64,000 nt of DNA from Marivita geojedonensis (lineage in GTDB: Bacteria > Pseudomonadota > Alphaproteobacteria > Rhodobacterales > Rhodobacteraceae): positions 1 to 64,000 of the forward strand of contig NZ_JFKC01000003.1 in the NCBI RefSeq assembly GCF_002115805.1, in the 5' to 3' direction. Below are positions 44,719 to 53,601 of this stretch, piece by piece. Under the pieces are notes generated by a model. That model was not told the DNA's origin and made no database searches. It saw only the letters and a program-made list of their open reading frames with translations. The position numbers were made by a program, and so were the translations under genes. Position 1 is the first letter of the stretch. Every line of letters starts with the position of its first letter.

Positions 44719-45513
44719 ATGACTGACACAACGCCAGCTGTTGATCTGACCGAAGCCGAAGCCGAGGTCGATCTGCCGGAAATCGGTGATGAGAGCCGCT
44801 ACGAGGCACTGATGCAAACGATCCGGAACCGTGTAACGGTGCGGAAATTCGATCCGGACTATGTCGTGCCCGAACGCCACTATGAGATGATACTCGAAGC
44901 GGCACGCCACGGGCCATCCGGAGCAAACGCGCAACCGTGGCAGTTCATCGTCGTGCGCGATCAGGACACCAAAGCCAAGATCACCGAGTATTTCGTGGCC
45001 GAGCAGCGCTTTCGTGCGAAGGCCAAGATGAAATTCCCGACGCCCGACTATCGCGGTCTGGCGACGGCGCCGGGGTTCATTGTCGTGTGCTCGGACATGC
45101 GTTGGACCAATGCGTTTCCGGTGTTGAATGACGGCTCGGACCTCGACCGCATGTATCATGAAAATGCCGAGCGTATTCTGCTGCAATCCGTTGCGGCTGC
45201 AACGATGTCGGCACATCTCGCGGCGGCCTCTTTGGGCTACAACGTCTGGTGGGTTACAGCGATCGGTCAGGAGGAGGCGCAGAACGCCATGCGCCCACTG
45301 CTCGGGATTCCAGACGAGATTTCGGTGCTCGACATTTTCCTCTTCGGACCTCCTGCGGCCAAGCCCTACAAGCGCTGGCGGCGTCCGATGGAGGAAATCC
45401 TGCACCGGGATCGGTATGACAAGACATACTTCATGTCCGATGACGAACTTGACGACTGGATCAGGACCCGCCGACATCGCGTCATGTACAAGGATGCGTC
45501 AAAGATCGACTGA
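44719..45513 (+). CDS. Nitroreductase-family FMN oxidoreductase
   Basis: 264 aa with GGGAGG 3 nt before the ATG. After a 30-residue acidic leader come the FMN-binding features RNRVTVRKF and HGPSGANAQPWQF, then VWWVTAIG and DEISVLDIFLFGPP. The N-terminal leader and a C-terminal extension rich in Arg/Asp (about 220-264) make it longer than typical 190-220-aa nitroreductases. Third gene of the operon with the ThDP enzyme and exporter. It could reduce a nitro group or act as a flavin-dependent dehydrogenase or dehalogenase. Confidence 0.87.
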   Translation: MTDTTPAVDLTEAEAEVDLPEIGDESRYEALMQTIRNRVTVRKFDPDYVVPERHYEMILEAARHGPSGANAQPWQFIVVRDQDTKAKITEYFVAEQRFRAKAKMKFPTPDYRGLATAPGFIVVCSDMRWTNAFPVLNDGSDLDRMYHENAERILLQSVAAATMSAHLAAASLGYNVWWVTAIGQEEAQNAMRPLLGIPDEISVLDIFLFGPPAAKPYKRWRRPMEEILHRDRYDKTYFMSDDELDDWIRTRRHRVMYKDASKID

Positions 45514-45525
45514 TCCGGACAAGTG

Positions 45526-45559
45526 AAACGCCACCCCGTTTGTCGGCGGGATGGCGTTT
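45526..45559. terminator. Stem-loop between convergent nitroreductase and flotillin-like genes
   Basis: The arms at 45526-45538 and 45547-45559 pair over 13 positions with one mismatch (AAACGCCAcCCCG against CGGGaTGGCGTTT), with an 8-nt loop. A run of Ts ends the right arm and As begin the left arm, so it can terminate from both directions. It lies 13 nt after the nitroreductase stop and 33 nt from the flotillin-like stop. Confidence 0.8.
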
Positions 45560-45591
45560 GATGTGTCGGGCGCGGATAAGCGTGCCCGAGG

Positions 45592-47142
45592 TCAGCTCTT
45601 TTTTCCGTCCTCCGGCAGAACACCGTCAAGATTGACGCCGATCTGGTCGCCGATCTTCTTCATGGCGGGCAGGGCCACAGCCATGTCGAGGATGGAGTCG
45701 ATGGTTTGACTGACCGGAGACCCGGTGCTGCCACCCTCGGATTTCCCAAGACCGCTGACGTGGTTGATGTTGATGCCCCGGATTTTCTCGGCCGGTTTGA
45801 CCATCTCGGCAAGAATCTTGGGCATCGCATCCAACCGGACTTTTTCAAGCTCCATCGCCATGAGCTCTTTGGACCGAGTGTTCTCCGCCTTGATGCGTTC
45901 CGCTTCGGCTTCGGCCTCGGCGGTCTTGTAGACCTTCATGGACGCGGCTTCCTCGCGGCGGATCACACCCTTGGCCTTGGCCACTTCCTGATCCGCGACC
46001 GAGGTGATCCGGGCGCGTTCGGCGTTGGCCTCGGCATCCTGACGCGCGGCAAGCAGGGCAAGCGACTTCCGGCGTTCCGCTTCGGCCATTGCGCGCAGGG
46101 TCTGGATTTCCTCCTCCGCCTTGACGAGCGCGGCGCGTGCCAACGTGGCTTCGGCCTTGGCTTTGGATTCCTCTTCGCTCTTGGCAGCAGTCTGGATGAC
46201 CTTCTCCTGCTCAGCGATTTCCAGCGCGCGCAACTGCGCGATCTCGGCTTCGCGGATCTGCAATTCGCGCTGGATCGAGGTGGCCTGAATTTCCTGCTCC
46301 ATGCGTATACGCGCCTGCGCCGCTTCGCGTTCAGCCTCGGCCTTCTTGCGGGCGACCTCGGTCAGTTGCGCGGCCAGCAGGGTCTCGATCTCCTGTGTCT
46401 GCGCAATCTCGGCGCGGCGCTCTTCCAGTTCGATCTGAAGACGCCGCTGGTTCGCGTCCACCTCGGCGCGGCGCACGGCAACGGCGGTTTCGCCTTCGAT
46501 TTCCGCGCGCTCTTTCTTGGACTTGGCGATCACCTCGGCCAGCTTGCGCATCCCGACGGCGTTAAAGGCGTTGTTCTCATCCAAAGACGAAAACGGCGTC
46601 TGATCCAGAGCGGTCAGGGACACGCTGTCCAACTGCAATCCGTATTTCACCAGAGTGTCCGCCAGCGCCTCATGCACCTCACGCACGAATTCCGAACGGT
46701 TCTCGTGTAGCTCGTCCATCGTCATCTGCGCGGCGACAGAACGCAGGGCATCCACCATCATCCCGTCGATCAGAGACTTGAGCTGATCCGGCTGGAAGGT
46801 ACGTTTGCCCAGCGTTTGCGCCGCGCGCACGATCGCGGCTTCCTCCGGCATGACCGAGGCATAGAACTCGGCCCCAACGTCGATGCGCATCCGATCTTTC
46901 GTAATCAGCGCACTGTCGCCCGCGCGGCTGACCTCCATACGGATGGTCTGCATGTTGACGCGGCTGATCTCGTGAAAGAACGGAATGGCAAGGGTGCCCC
47001 CGTCGATCACCACCTTGCGCCCACCGACCCCGGTGCGCACAAGGCTGATTTCATTTGTGGCGCGCTCATAAAACCAAGCGGCCAGCACCAAGATGATGGC
47101 GGCAATGACCAGTAGCAGGATGATCCATCCAAGGGCTGTCAT
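45592..47142 (-). CDS. Flotillin/YqiK-like SPFH-domain membrane protein
   Basis: 516 aa. One N-terminal transmembrane helix (about 5-25), then an SPFH/band-7 domain (about 28-190) with GGTLAIPFFHEISRVNM. A long, highly charged Ala/Glu-rich coiled coil (about 210-440) and a short C-terminal tail follow. This is flotillin architecture: a scaffold of membrane microdomains. GGGAGG precedes the ATG. It is the last gene of the operon with the Liv-type transporter and two aldehyde dehydrogenases, an unexpected partner for a catabolic cluster. Confidence 0.9.
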   Translation of the reverse strand: MTALGWIILLLVIAAIILVLAAWFYERATNEISLVRTGVGGRKVVIDGGTLAIPFFHEISRVNMQTIRMEVSRAGDSALITKDRMRIDVGAEFYASVMPEEAAIVRAAQTLGKRTFQPDQLKSLIDGMMVDALRSVAAQMTMDELHENRSEFVREVHEALADTLVKYGLQLDSVSLTALDQTPFSSLDENNAFNAVGMRKLAEVIAKSKKERAEIEGETAVAVRRAEVDANQRRLQIELEERRAEIAQTQEIETLLAAQLTEVARKKAEAEREAAQARIRMEQEIQATSIQRELQIREAEIAQLRALEIAEQEKVIQTAAKSEEESKAKAEATLARAALVKAEEEIQTLRAMAEAERRKSLALLAARQDAEANAERARITSVADQEVAKAKGVIRREEAASMKVYKTAEAEAEAERIKAENTRSKELMAMELEKVRLDAMPKILAEMVKPAEKIRGININHVSGLGKSEGGSTGSPVSQTIDSILDMAVALPAMKKIGDQIGVNLDGVLPEDGKKS

Positions 47143-47165
47143 GTGTAATCCTCCCTAAACGCTGA

Positions 47166-48641
47166 TCAAAAGACCGGCGGGTAATGGCGACCGCCGCGTT
47201 CAAGCGTGATCCACCGGAGTTCGGTAAAGGCATCCAGCGACCAGCGCCCGCCGTAGCGGCCGACGCCTGACGCTTTGACACCGCCAAACGGCACTTGCGG
47301 TTCGTCGTTGATGTTCTGGTCGTTGACATGGACCATCCCGGTCTCAAGCCGCCCGGCCATGCGCAGAGCGCGGCCCTCATTGGCGGTCCAGACTGCGGCA
47401 GTCAGGCCGTATTCGGTGTCGTTGTTCAGCTCGATCGCTTCATCTTCGCTGCGGAACGGGATCACCACCACCACCGGGCCAAAGGTTTCGTCGTGCCAGA
47501 TGTCCATGTCGCGATCGACATGGGTCAGCACAGTGGGTTCCACGAAATTGTCCCACGCATTGCCGCCCAGAGCCACCTGCGCGCCCTTGGCAACCGCATC
47601 GTCGATCAGCGCCTTGACCCGGTGCGCCTGACGGGTGTTCACCAGTGGGCCAAGCGTGTTGGACTTGTCGTTCACATGCCCCGTCTTCAGCTTGCCCGCG
47701 CGGGCCAGAAATTTCTGCATGAACGGCTCATAGACGCTTTCATGGACCAGCAGCTTCTCGGTGGACATGCAGACCTGACCCTGGTGCATGAAGCAGCCGA
47801 AATTTGCGGCCTCGGCGGCTTTGTCGAGATCGGCATCTTCAAGAACGATCATCGAGTCCTTGCCGCCCAGTTCAACGCAGCACTTCTTGAGATGCGCACC
47901 GCATTTCGCCGCGATGTGGCGACCGACAGCGGTCGAACCGGTGAAGGAAATGCCCTTTACTCGCGGGTCTTCGATCAGCGCATCGCCCACTTCGCCCACG
48001 CTTTCGCGCGAACAGGTGACCACGTTGAACACACCCGCCGGAACGCCCGCTTCCTCAAGCACTTCGGCGTGGAACAATCCGCCTGAATAGGGCGTGTCCT
48101 CGGATGGCTTCAGCACAACGCAATTGCCCGCCGCCAGCGCCGCTGCGTATCCGCGCGATGTGAGGATGCCCGGCATGTTCCACGGTGAGATCACGCCGAC
48201 CACACCGAGCGGCCAGCGGGTCGCCATCGACACCTTGCCGTCTGCGGAAGGCAGGACTTCCCCGGTGGATTGATAGCAGAGCGAGGCGGATGTTCGGAAA
48301 ATCTCGGCCACGAACCCGGCCTCGAATACACCTTTGCCGAACCACCCGCCGCCTTCGTGCATCACAGCATGGATGAAGTCGTCCTTGCGGCTTTCCCAGA
48401 CATCCGCGATGCGCAGCAGCATCTTGGCGCGTTCCTGAAACGTCCTGCCTGACCATTCCGGAAATGCGGCCTGCGCAGCTGCAATCGCGCGGTCCATGTC
48501 GGTGGCGCTGCCATCCGGGATGCGGGCGAACAGCGAATTGTCCGATGGGTTCAGGTCATCAAAGGTGCGCGCGGCGGGCACCCAGCTTCCTCCGATATAC
48601 ATGCCGCGGATGGTGGGCGCAGAGGCGGTGGAGTCGAGCAT
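47166..48641 (-). CDS. Aldehyde dehydrogenase (aromatic or semialdehyde type)
   Basis: 491 aa with AAGGAG 8 nt before the ATG. ALDH motifs: SPWNMPGIL, FTGSTAVGR, catalytic Glu in CVELGGKDS and catalytic Cys in HQGQVCMSTEKL. The segments around the Cys (GQVCMST) and NDEPQVPFGG resemble benzaldehyde/vanillin-type dehydrogenases. It follows the LivF-like gene after 4 nt. A second ALDH with the same GQxCMSTE signature opens the operon. Confidence 0.9.
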   Translation of the reverse strand: MLDSTASAPTIRGMYIGGSWVPAARTFDDLNPSDNSLFARIPDGSATDMDRAIAAAQAAFPEWSGRTFQERAKMLLRIADVWESRKDDFIHAVMHEGGGWFGKGVFEAGFVAEIFRTSASLCYQSTGEVLPSADGKVSMATRWPLGVVGVISPWNMPGILTSRGYAAALAAGNCVVLKPSEDTPYSGGLFHAEVLEEAGVPAGVFNVVTCSRESVGEVGDALIEDPRVKGISFTGSTAVGRHIAAKCGAHLKKCCVELGGKDSMIVLEDADLDKAAEAANFGCFMHQGQVCMSTEKLLVHESVYEPFMQKFLARAGKLKTGHVNDKSNTLGPLVNTRQAHRVKALIDDAVAKGAQVALGGNAWDNFVEPTVLTHVDRDMDIWHDETFGPVVVVIPFRSEDEAIELNNDTEYGLTAAVWTANEGRALRMAGRLETGMVHVNDQNINDEPQVPFGGVKASGVGRYGGRWSLDAFTELRWITLERGGRHYPPVF

Positions 48642-48645
48642 GGCG

Positions 48646-49806
48646 TTATCTCCTTGGCTTGTAGCTTTCGGCGCGGCGGGCGGCCGCTTCGATATCTTCG
48701 ATCATCGCGCGCAACCGATCCGACGACGACGCGAAGTCCGGGATCGCGGGCTGCGCCGGGCGCGCGGGTTGTGTTGGCGCAGGCGCCGGCACGGGCGCAC
48801 GCGGTGGCGGCATTGCGCCGTTGCGGCGTGATGCGGTCGCACTGGCCTTGGCCACCAGATCCGAGATGTTCGGCGCATTGGGCTTTGGGGCAGGGGCCGT
48901 GCCGTTGGTCACGGGCGCTGGTCTGGGCGCTGGCGCTGCGGGCTTGGCCGCTGGCACCGGACGCGCCGGAGCACTGACCGACTTCATGGCGGCTGCTGCA
49001 ATATCGCTCGGCTTCGGCCCAGACGCCGGGCGCGGGCTTGCGGGTTTCGGCGCTGCCACCGGGGCAGGGCGCTTGGCCCCGGTCGCGGCTCCGCTGCCGC
49101 CCAGATAGGCTTTCTGCACCGCCGGGTCATTCGCCAGCCGCTCTGCATCATCCTCGTGCACGATGGTTCCGTTCTCCAATAGATAGCCGCGATCTGCGAT
49201 GCGCAGGCTTTGCTTGGCGTTCTGTTCGACCAATAGGATGCCCAAGCCCGCCTGTTTGACCACGCGCAGGCTTTCGAACAGGTCTTTGCAGAGCAGCGGC
49301 GACAGCCCGAGTGATGGCTCATCCAACGCAAGGATCGACGGGTTCGACATCATCGCGCGACCGATGGCGACCATCTGCTGTTCGCCCCCCGACATGGTGC
49401 GCACGGTCTGCTTGCGGCGCTCCTGCAGTTTGGGAAACAGCGACAGCACACGTTGCAGATTGCCGGCCTCTTCGTCACGTGCGCGTTCGGCGTAGGCCCC
49501 AAGCGTCAGGTTCTCCTCGACCGTCAGATCGCCAAAAACCCCCCGGCCCTCTGGCACCAGAGCAATGCCCGCTTCGACGATCCTGTGCGGTTTTTCCCCC
49601 ACCAGTTCGGCGTTCTGCAGCGACACCTGACCGGCCACATGCCCTTCGCAAATCCCGCAGATCGCTTTGAGAAGCGTCGACTTTCCGGCGCCGTTAGCCC
49701 CCAGAATGACGACGATCTCGCCTTTGCCGACACGCAGCGATGCGCCGTCCAACGCGCGGTGCTTGCCATAGCTGACCGAGAGATTGCGAACCTCAAGCAT
49801 CGTCAT
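48646..49806 (-). CDS. livF: LivF-like ABC transporter ATPase with long Pro/Ala-rich C-terminal extension
   Basis: 386 aa, against about 235 for LivF. The ATPase core (1-237) is complete: Walker A GANGAGKST, signature MSGGEQQM, Walker B ILALDEPSLGL and the H-loop region. Residues 238-386 form a tail very rich in Pro, Ala and Lys, with two related short helices (PSDIAAAAMKS and ISDLVAKASAT) and a final charged helix (SSDRLRAMIEDIEAAARRAE). The gene overlaps livG by 14 nt. The tail is in frame, uninterrupted and followed after 4 nt by the next gene, so it is real. It may bind a partner such as the flotillin-like protein (inference). Confidence 0.9.
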   Translation of the reverse strand: MTMLEVRNLSVSYGKHRALDGASLRVGKGEIVVILGANGAGKSTLLKAICGICEGHVAGQVSLQNAELVGEKPHRIVEAGIALVPEGRGVFGDLTVEENLTLGAYAERARDEEAGNLQRVLSLFPKLQERRKQTVRTMSGGEQQMVAIGRAMMSNPSILALDEPSLGLSPLLCKDLFESLRVVKQAGLGILLVEQNAKQSLRIADRGYLLENGTIVHEDDAERLANDPAVQKAYLGGSGAATGAKRPAPVAAPKPASPRPASGPKPSDIAAAAMKSVSAPARPVPAAKPAAPAPRPAPVTNGTAPAPKPNAPNISDLVAKASATASRRNGAMPPPRAPVPAPAPTQPARPAQPAIPDFASSSDRLRAMIEDIEAAARRAESYKPRR

Positions 49807-50530
49807 CCCCCAGATAGGCGCGGATCACTTCGGGGTCGGACAGCACCTCTTCGGGGGTACCTTCCGCGATCTTGGTGCCGGTGGACATGACAACACAGCG
49901 ATCGCAGAGCGATCGGATCGCGTCCATCACATGCTCGACCAGAATGATGGTGCGCCCCTCGTCGCGCAGCCGCTTGATCAGCGCGATACCTTCCTCAAGC
50001 TCGGTCGGGTTCAACCCGGCGAGCCATTCGTCCAGAAGCAGTACCTTCGGCTCTGACGCCAGAACGCGGGCAAGCTCGACACGTTTGGTGTCGATATAGG
50101 TCAACTCGCCCACATGGGCGTTCGCCCGTCGGTCTAGCCCCACCAGTGCCAGCATCCGCATCGCATGGGCATCCGCCTCGGCGCCCCAACGGCGGCGATG
50201 GCCGAACACGGCACCCGCACGGACGTTCTCGAGCACCGTCATGGACGGCAGAAGCCGCACCAATTGGAATGTCCGGGCAATGCCCCGCCGCGCAATGTCT
50301 GCGGCTGAAAGATGCGAAATCGGTGTGCCGCGCAGGGAAATCGTTCCCTCGGTCGGTTTCAACGCGCCAGAGATCAGGTTGAGCGTCGTGGATTTGCCCG
50401 ACCCGTTGGGGCCGATCAGGCCCAGCACCTCGTGCTCGGTCACGTCGAAATCCATGTCGTTCACGGCGACAAGCCCGCCGAACCGTTTGGTGGCACCACG
50501 CAGGGACAGGACTGTGGGACCGGTAGTCAT
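49793..50530 (-). CDS. livG: LivG-like ABC transporter ATPase
   Basis: 245 aa from the ATG at 50530 (MTTGPTVLSLRG...), which overlaps the livM stop by 4 nt; the frame is open further upstream but that region codes for LivM. Walker A GPNGSGKST, signature region with the unusual HVGELTYIDTKRVE in place of the LSGGQ consensus, and Walker B VLLLDEWLAGLN. The weakly conserved signature (ELTYIDTKR) is a feature of some LivG-like proteins for aromatic or amide substrates. It forms the ATPase pair with the LivF-like protein. Confidence 0.92.
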   Translation of the reverse strand: MTTGPTVLSLRGATKRFGGLVAVNDMDFDVTEHEVLGLIGPNGSGKSTTLNLISGALKPTEGTISLRGTPISHLSAADIARRGIARTFQLVRLLPSMTVLENVRAGAVFGHRRRWGAEADAHAMRMLALVGLDRRANAHVGELTYIDTKRVELARVLASEPKVLLLDEWLAGLNPTELEEGIALIKRLRDEGRTIILVEHVMDAIRSLCDRCVVMSTGTKIAEGTPEEVLSDPEVIRAYLGDDDA

Positions 50531-51468
50531 GCAAAGGCCTCCCGTTCCCGCATCCTGCGCTTGCCGCTTTCGATCAGTCCGACAAACCCGCGTGGCAGCA
50601 GGTACACGATGACAAGGAAGCTGAGGCCCAGAAGCAGCGTCGTCTGGTTCGGGAAGCTGGCCGAGATTGCCTCCCACAGCAGGGTGAAGGGGATCACGCC
50701 GACAAGCGGCCCCCAAAGCCGACCTGTGCCACCGAGGAGCGCCATGATGACCACAAGGAACGACAGCATCGGCGTGAAGGCCAGCGCAGGTTCGATGTAG
50801 ATATAGCGAGGGGCGAGCATCGACCCGACCACCGCTGCGGTGGCTCCTGACACCATGAACAAAAGGATCTTGGCGCGTGATGTGTTGATCCCGGAATGGC
50901 GCGCGACCTCTTCATCATCCCCGATGATGCGCAGGGCGAACCCAAGCCGCGACCGTCCGATGGCCCAGCCCGTCAGGTAGACGATCCCGCCAAGCACCAG
51001 CAGTTGCCAGTAGATGTGCACCTCGGTGATGTCGGTCAGAACATAGAGGCCTTTCTGCCCGGACACGTTCTGCCCCCATGTCACGACCTGACGCACCAGC
51101 TCGGCCAGACCCAGCGTGAAGATCACGAAATAGACCCCCGACAGGCGGAGCGTCGCCAGTCCGACAAGTGCCGCCAGAACAGCGCCGAGAACGGCAGCGA
51201 TGGGCAGCGTCGCCCAGTAGTTCAGTCCGTTCTCGATCCCAATGGCCGTGGTGTAGGTGCCAAGGCCAAAGAACGCGGCCGTGGCGAGAGAGATGTAATG
51301 CGTCGGGCCGGAAAACAGCGCCCAGCTTGTCGCCAGCACGGCATACATCGCGATGGTGATGCCGATGGACAGCATGTAGGCGTCGCCGGTCAGGGGCAGG
51401 CAGGCGGCAACCGCCAGCAGGACCGCCGAGAGCGTGATGGATTGCCAGTCGCGCTTGGTCATGCTCAT
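50527..51468 (-). CDS. livM: LivM-like ABC transporter permease
   Basis: 313 aa with about 9-10 transmembrane helices. The family coupling segment is GWAIGRSRLGFALRIIGDDEEVARHSGI, whose centre (RSRLGFALRIIG) contacts the ATPases. The ATG overlaps the livH stop by 4 nt and the stop overlaps livG by 4 nt. It forms the permease heterodimer with LivH. Confidence 0.94.
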   Translation of the reverse strand: MSMTKRDWQSITLSAVLLAVAACLPLTGDAYMLSIGITIAMYAVLATSWALFSGPTHYISLATAAFFGLGTYTTAIGIENGLNYWATLPIAAVLGAVLAALVGLATLRLSGVYFVIFTLGLAELVRQVVTWGQNVSGQKGLYVLTDITEVHIYWQLLVLGGIVYLTGWAIGRSRLGFALRIIGDDEEVARHSGINTSRAKILLFMVSGATAAVVGSMLAPRYIYIEPALAFTPMLSFLVVIMALLGGTGRLWGPLVGVIPFTLLWEAISASFPNQTTLLLGLSFLVIVYLLPRGFVGLIESGKRRMREREAFA

Positions 51469-52331
51469 GTCGTGCGCCTCCCGAACAGGCCCTGTGGACG
51501 GAACAGCAGGATCAGCACAAAGAGCAGATAGGCAGCAGCCAAGGTCAGACCGGGGTCGATCAGTGTCGCCACAAAGGTCTCCAGGATACCGAGGAGAAGC
51601 GCCGCAACAATGGTGCCGCGCACGTCACCCACACCGCCCATGATCACGATCACCAGTGCCTTGAGCGTAAAGAGAACGCCGGTCGAGGCATCCAGCGTCA
51701 GGAAAGTGGAGATCAAAGCCCCGCCCACAGCCGTCACCGCGCCGCCAAGCGCAAAGGCAAGCGCCGACAGCTTCGGCACGTCGATACCCACCAGCCGCGC
51801 GCTTTTCGGATCGACGGCAATTGCCCGGATCGACATGCCCGCGCGGGTGCGGTTCAGCCAAAGCCACAAACCGCCGCAGATGATCACCGCCGCCACAGCC
51901 GCCGTCACGCGGTTCAGAGCGTAGGTGTCCCCGATCAGGGTAATGGGCCGGGCGAGATAGGAATAGGAAAAGTAGTCTCCGCCAAAGAGAGCCAGCATGA
52001 TGCCAACCGATACAAAGGCGAGGCCAAAGGTGGTCAGGATCGCATCAACCTCGAGTTGGCCATGGGATTTGGCGCGCTTCACCAGCGGCCGCAGCATCAC
52101 CACGTACACCAGCCAGTTCAGAAGAAAGGCCAGTGGCGCAACGATGAAGATCGTCAGAAGCGGGCTGACCTGCCCGGCCGTGTAGAACCAGAAGGCGGCA
52201 AACCCCCCGGCCACAAGGAATTCCCCATTGGCGAGGTTCATGATCCTTGCCATGCCGTATTGCAGGTTCAGCCCCATCGCGATCAGTGCGTAGGTGCCGC
52301 CCAGCAAGAGCCCTGTGATCAGAATATCCAT
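51465..52331 (-). CDS. livH: LivH-like ABC transporter permease
   Basis: 288 aa from the ATG at 52331 (MDILITGLLLG...), which has GGAGA 5 nt upstream; a longer frame from 52367 would cover the stem-loop. About 8 transmembrane helices. LNLQYGMARIMNLANGEFL near the start and the coupling region RTRAGMSIRAIAVDP are typical of LivH. It follows the binding-protein gene across a perfect intergenic stem-loop. Confidence 0.94.
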   Translation of the reverse strand: MDILITGLLLGGTYALIAMGLNLQYGMARIMNLANGEFLVAGGFAAFWFYTAGQVSPLLTIFIVAPLAFLLNWLVYVVMLRPLVKRAKSHGQLEVDAILTTFGLAFVSVGIMLALFGGDYFSYSYLARPITLIGDTYALNRVTAAVAAVIICGGLWLWLNRTRAGMSIRAIAVDPKSARLVGIDVPKLSALAFALGGAVTAVGGALISTFLTLDASTGVLFTLKALVIVIMGGVGDVRGTIVAALLLGILETFVATLIDPGLTLAAAYLLFVLILLFRPQGLFGRRTT

Positions 52332-52354
52332 GTGGTCTCCGGGATTGGTGTGGA

Positions 52355-52377
52355 CGGCCCCGGACATGCCGGGGCCG
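52355..52377 (-). other. Perfect 9-bp GC stem-loop between livK-like and livH-like genes
   Basis: The arms CGGCCCCGG (52355-52363) and CCGGGGCCG (52369-52377) are exact reverse complements with a 5-nt loop. On the minus strand it begins 8 nt after the binding-protein stop. No T run follows, so it is more likely an mRNA stabiliser or partial attenuator than a full terminator. It parallels the stem-loop after the TAXI binding-protein gene. Confidence 0.75.
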
Positions 52378-52385
52378 ACACGGGA

Positions 52386-53588
52386 TTATTCCCAGCCGGT
52401 CTTCGGCTGCGCCGGAACCGCACCGTCACGTCCGGTCGAGGCCACGCCCTTGAAGACGCCGCCCTGCCACTGGCCCACCGTCCAGTATTCCGCGTTGGAG
52501 TTGTTCTCGTCCCACGAAATCGGCCCGATCACGGTGTCGAAATCGTTGTTGGCGATGTACTCGGCCACGGCTGCTTTGTCGGTCGTACCCGCGCCTTCGA
52601 TGGCCATCTGCAGGATCTGGAACGAGGCATAGGCCGGGGCGGACGCCCAGTAGTCCGGCTTGGCGCCGGTCACGGCTTCGTGCCGCGCCGCGTAGTCCTT
52701 GAACGCGTCGCCATCCGCATAGACGCCGCCTGCACCAAGCACGCCTTCAGCAGCAGCGCCGAACCGTCCGGCATAGGCCGGGAAGGCGGTGGCCACAGCG
52801 GTGTAAAACGCTTTGGGCGCAAGACCCGCGATCTGTGCCTGCTCGGTCAGACCAAACGTGTCAGGCGGGTAGGACCACGCCACGAAGGCATCCGGATTGG
52901 CGTCCTTTGCGCCGTTGATGACGGGCGAAAGATCCTGGGTGCCCAGCGGGTAGGACGAGTCGTACACGATGTCGAACCCGGCTGCCTCGAACTGCGGACG
53001 TGCCGCTTCGGCCAGTTCGATACCGAACGCGTCGGCCACGTTGACCATCGCCACGCTGCTGCCGATCTCACCGGCTTCGCGCATCTGGCTCAGCACCTCG
53101 ACCACGCCGCCCGCAAGGCCGGTCGCACCGCCGAGCAGGAAATACATGTTCGGGAATTTGCCCGACAGATCCTCGATCTGGTCGGAAATCGCCGTGTGCG
53201 TGACCATCGGGTAGCCATAGCGCTCAAAGATCGGCGCGGACGCGATGTTCAAACCGGTGCCGTAGGGCGCAAGGATGAAATCGGCTTCGTCCTGTGTGGC
53301 AAGACGCTGCACCGCCTTGATGGTTTCGCCGGGGTTGGTCTGGTCATCATATTCGATGATCTCGACCATCCGCTTGGTGCCGCCCACGTCGATGCCGCCG
53401 GCTTCGTTCACATCATGCGCCCAAAGCTGGACGTTCGGCCAGAATGTCACCGCCGCACCGCCCGCAAGCGGACCTGTCTTGGGGCCGACCGCCCCGATCT
53501 TCAGCGCGTCCTGCGCCGCAGCCGGGCCTGCCAGACCCGCAGCAAGGGCCATTGAGGCGGCCAGTCCGAAGAGTTCTCTGCGTTTCAT
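52386..53588 (-). CDS. livK: Branched-chain-amino-acid-type ABC substrate-binding protein
   Basis: 400 aa from the ATG at 53588, with GGGAGG 7 nt upstream. The signal peptide starts MKRRELFGLAASMALAAG and is cleaved near AAAQ. The mature protein is of the Leu/Ile/Val-binding type (LKIGAVGPKTGPLAGGA, then YDDQTNPGETIKAVQRL). The upstream frame is open to 53924 but lies within the aldehyde dehydrogenase gene. Members of this family bind many ligands, including aromatic acids and amides. Placement between two aldehyde dehydrogenase genes argues for a catabolic substrate rather than amino acids. Confidence 0.92.
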   Translation of the reverse strand: MKRRELFGLAASMALAAGLAGPAAAQDALKIGAVGPKTGPLAGGAAVTFWPNVQLWAHDVNEAGGIDVGGTKRMVEIIEYDDQTNPGETIKAVQRLATQDEADFILAPYGTGLNIASAPIFERYGYPMVTHTAISDQIEDLSGKFPNMYFLLGGATGLAGGVVEVLSQMREAGEIGSSVAMVNVADAFGIELAEAARPQFEAAGFDIVYDSSYPLGTQDLSPVINGAKDANPDAFVAWSYPPDTFGLTEQAQIAGLAPKAFYTAVATAFPAYAGRFGAAAEGVLGAGGVYADGDAFKDYAARHEAVTGAKPDYWASAPAYASFQILQMAIEGAGTTDKAAVAEYIANNDFDTVIGPISWDENNSNAEYWTVGQWQGGVFKGVASTGRDGAVPAQPKTGWE

Positions 53589-53601
53589 GTGTCTTCCTCC
53601 C

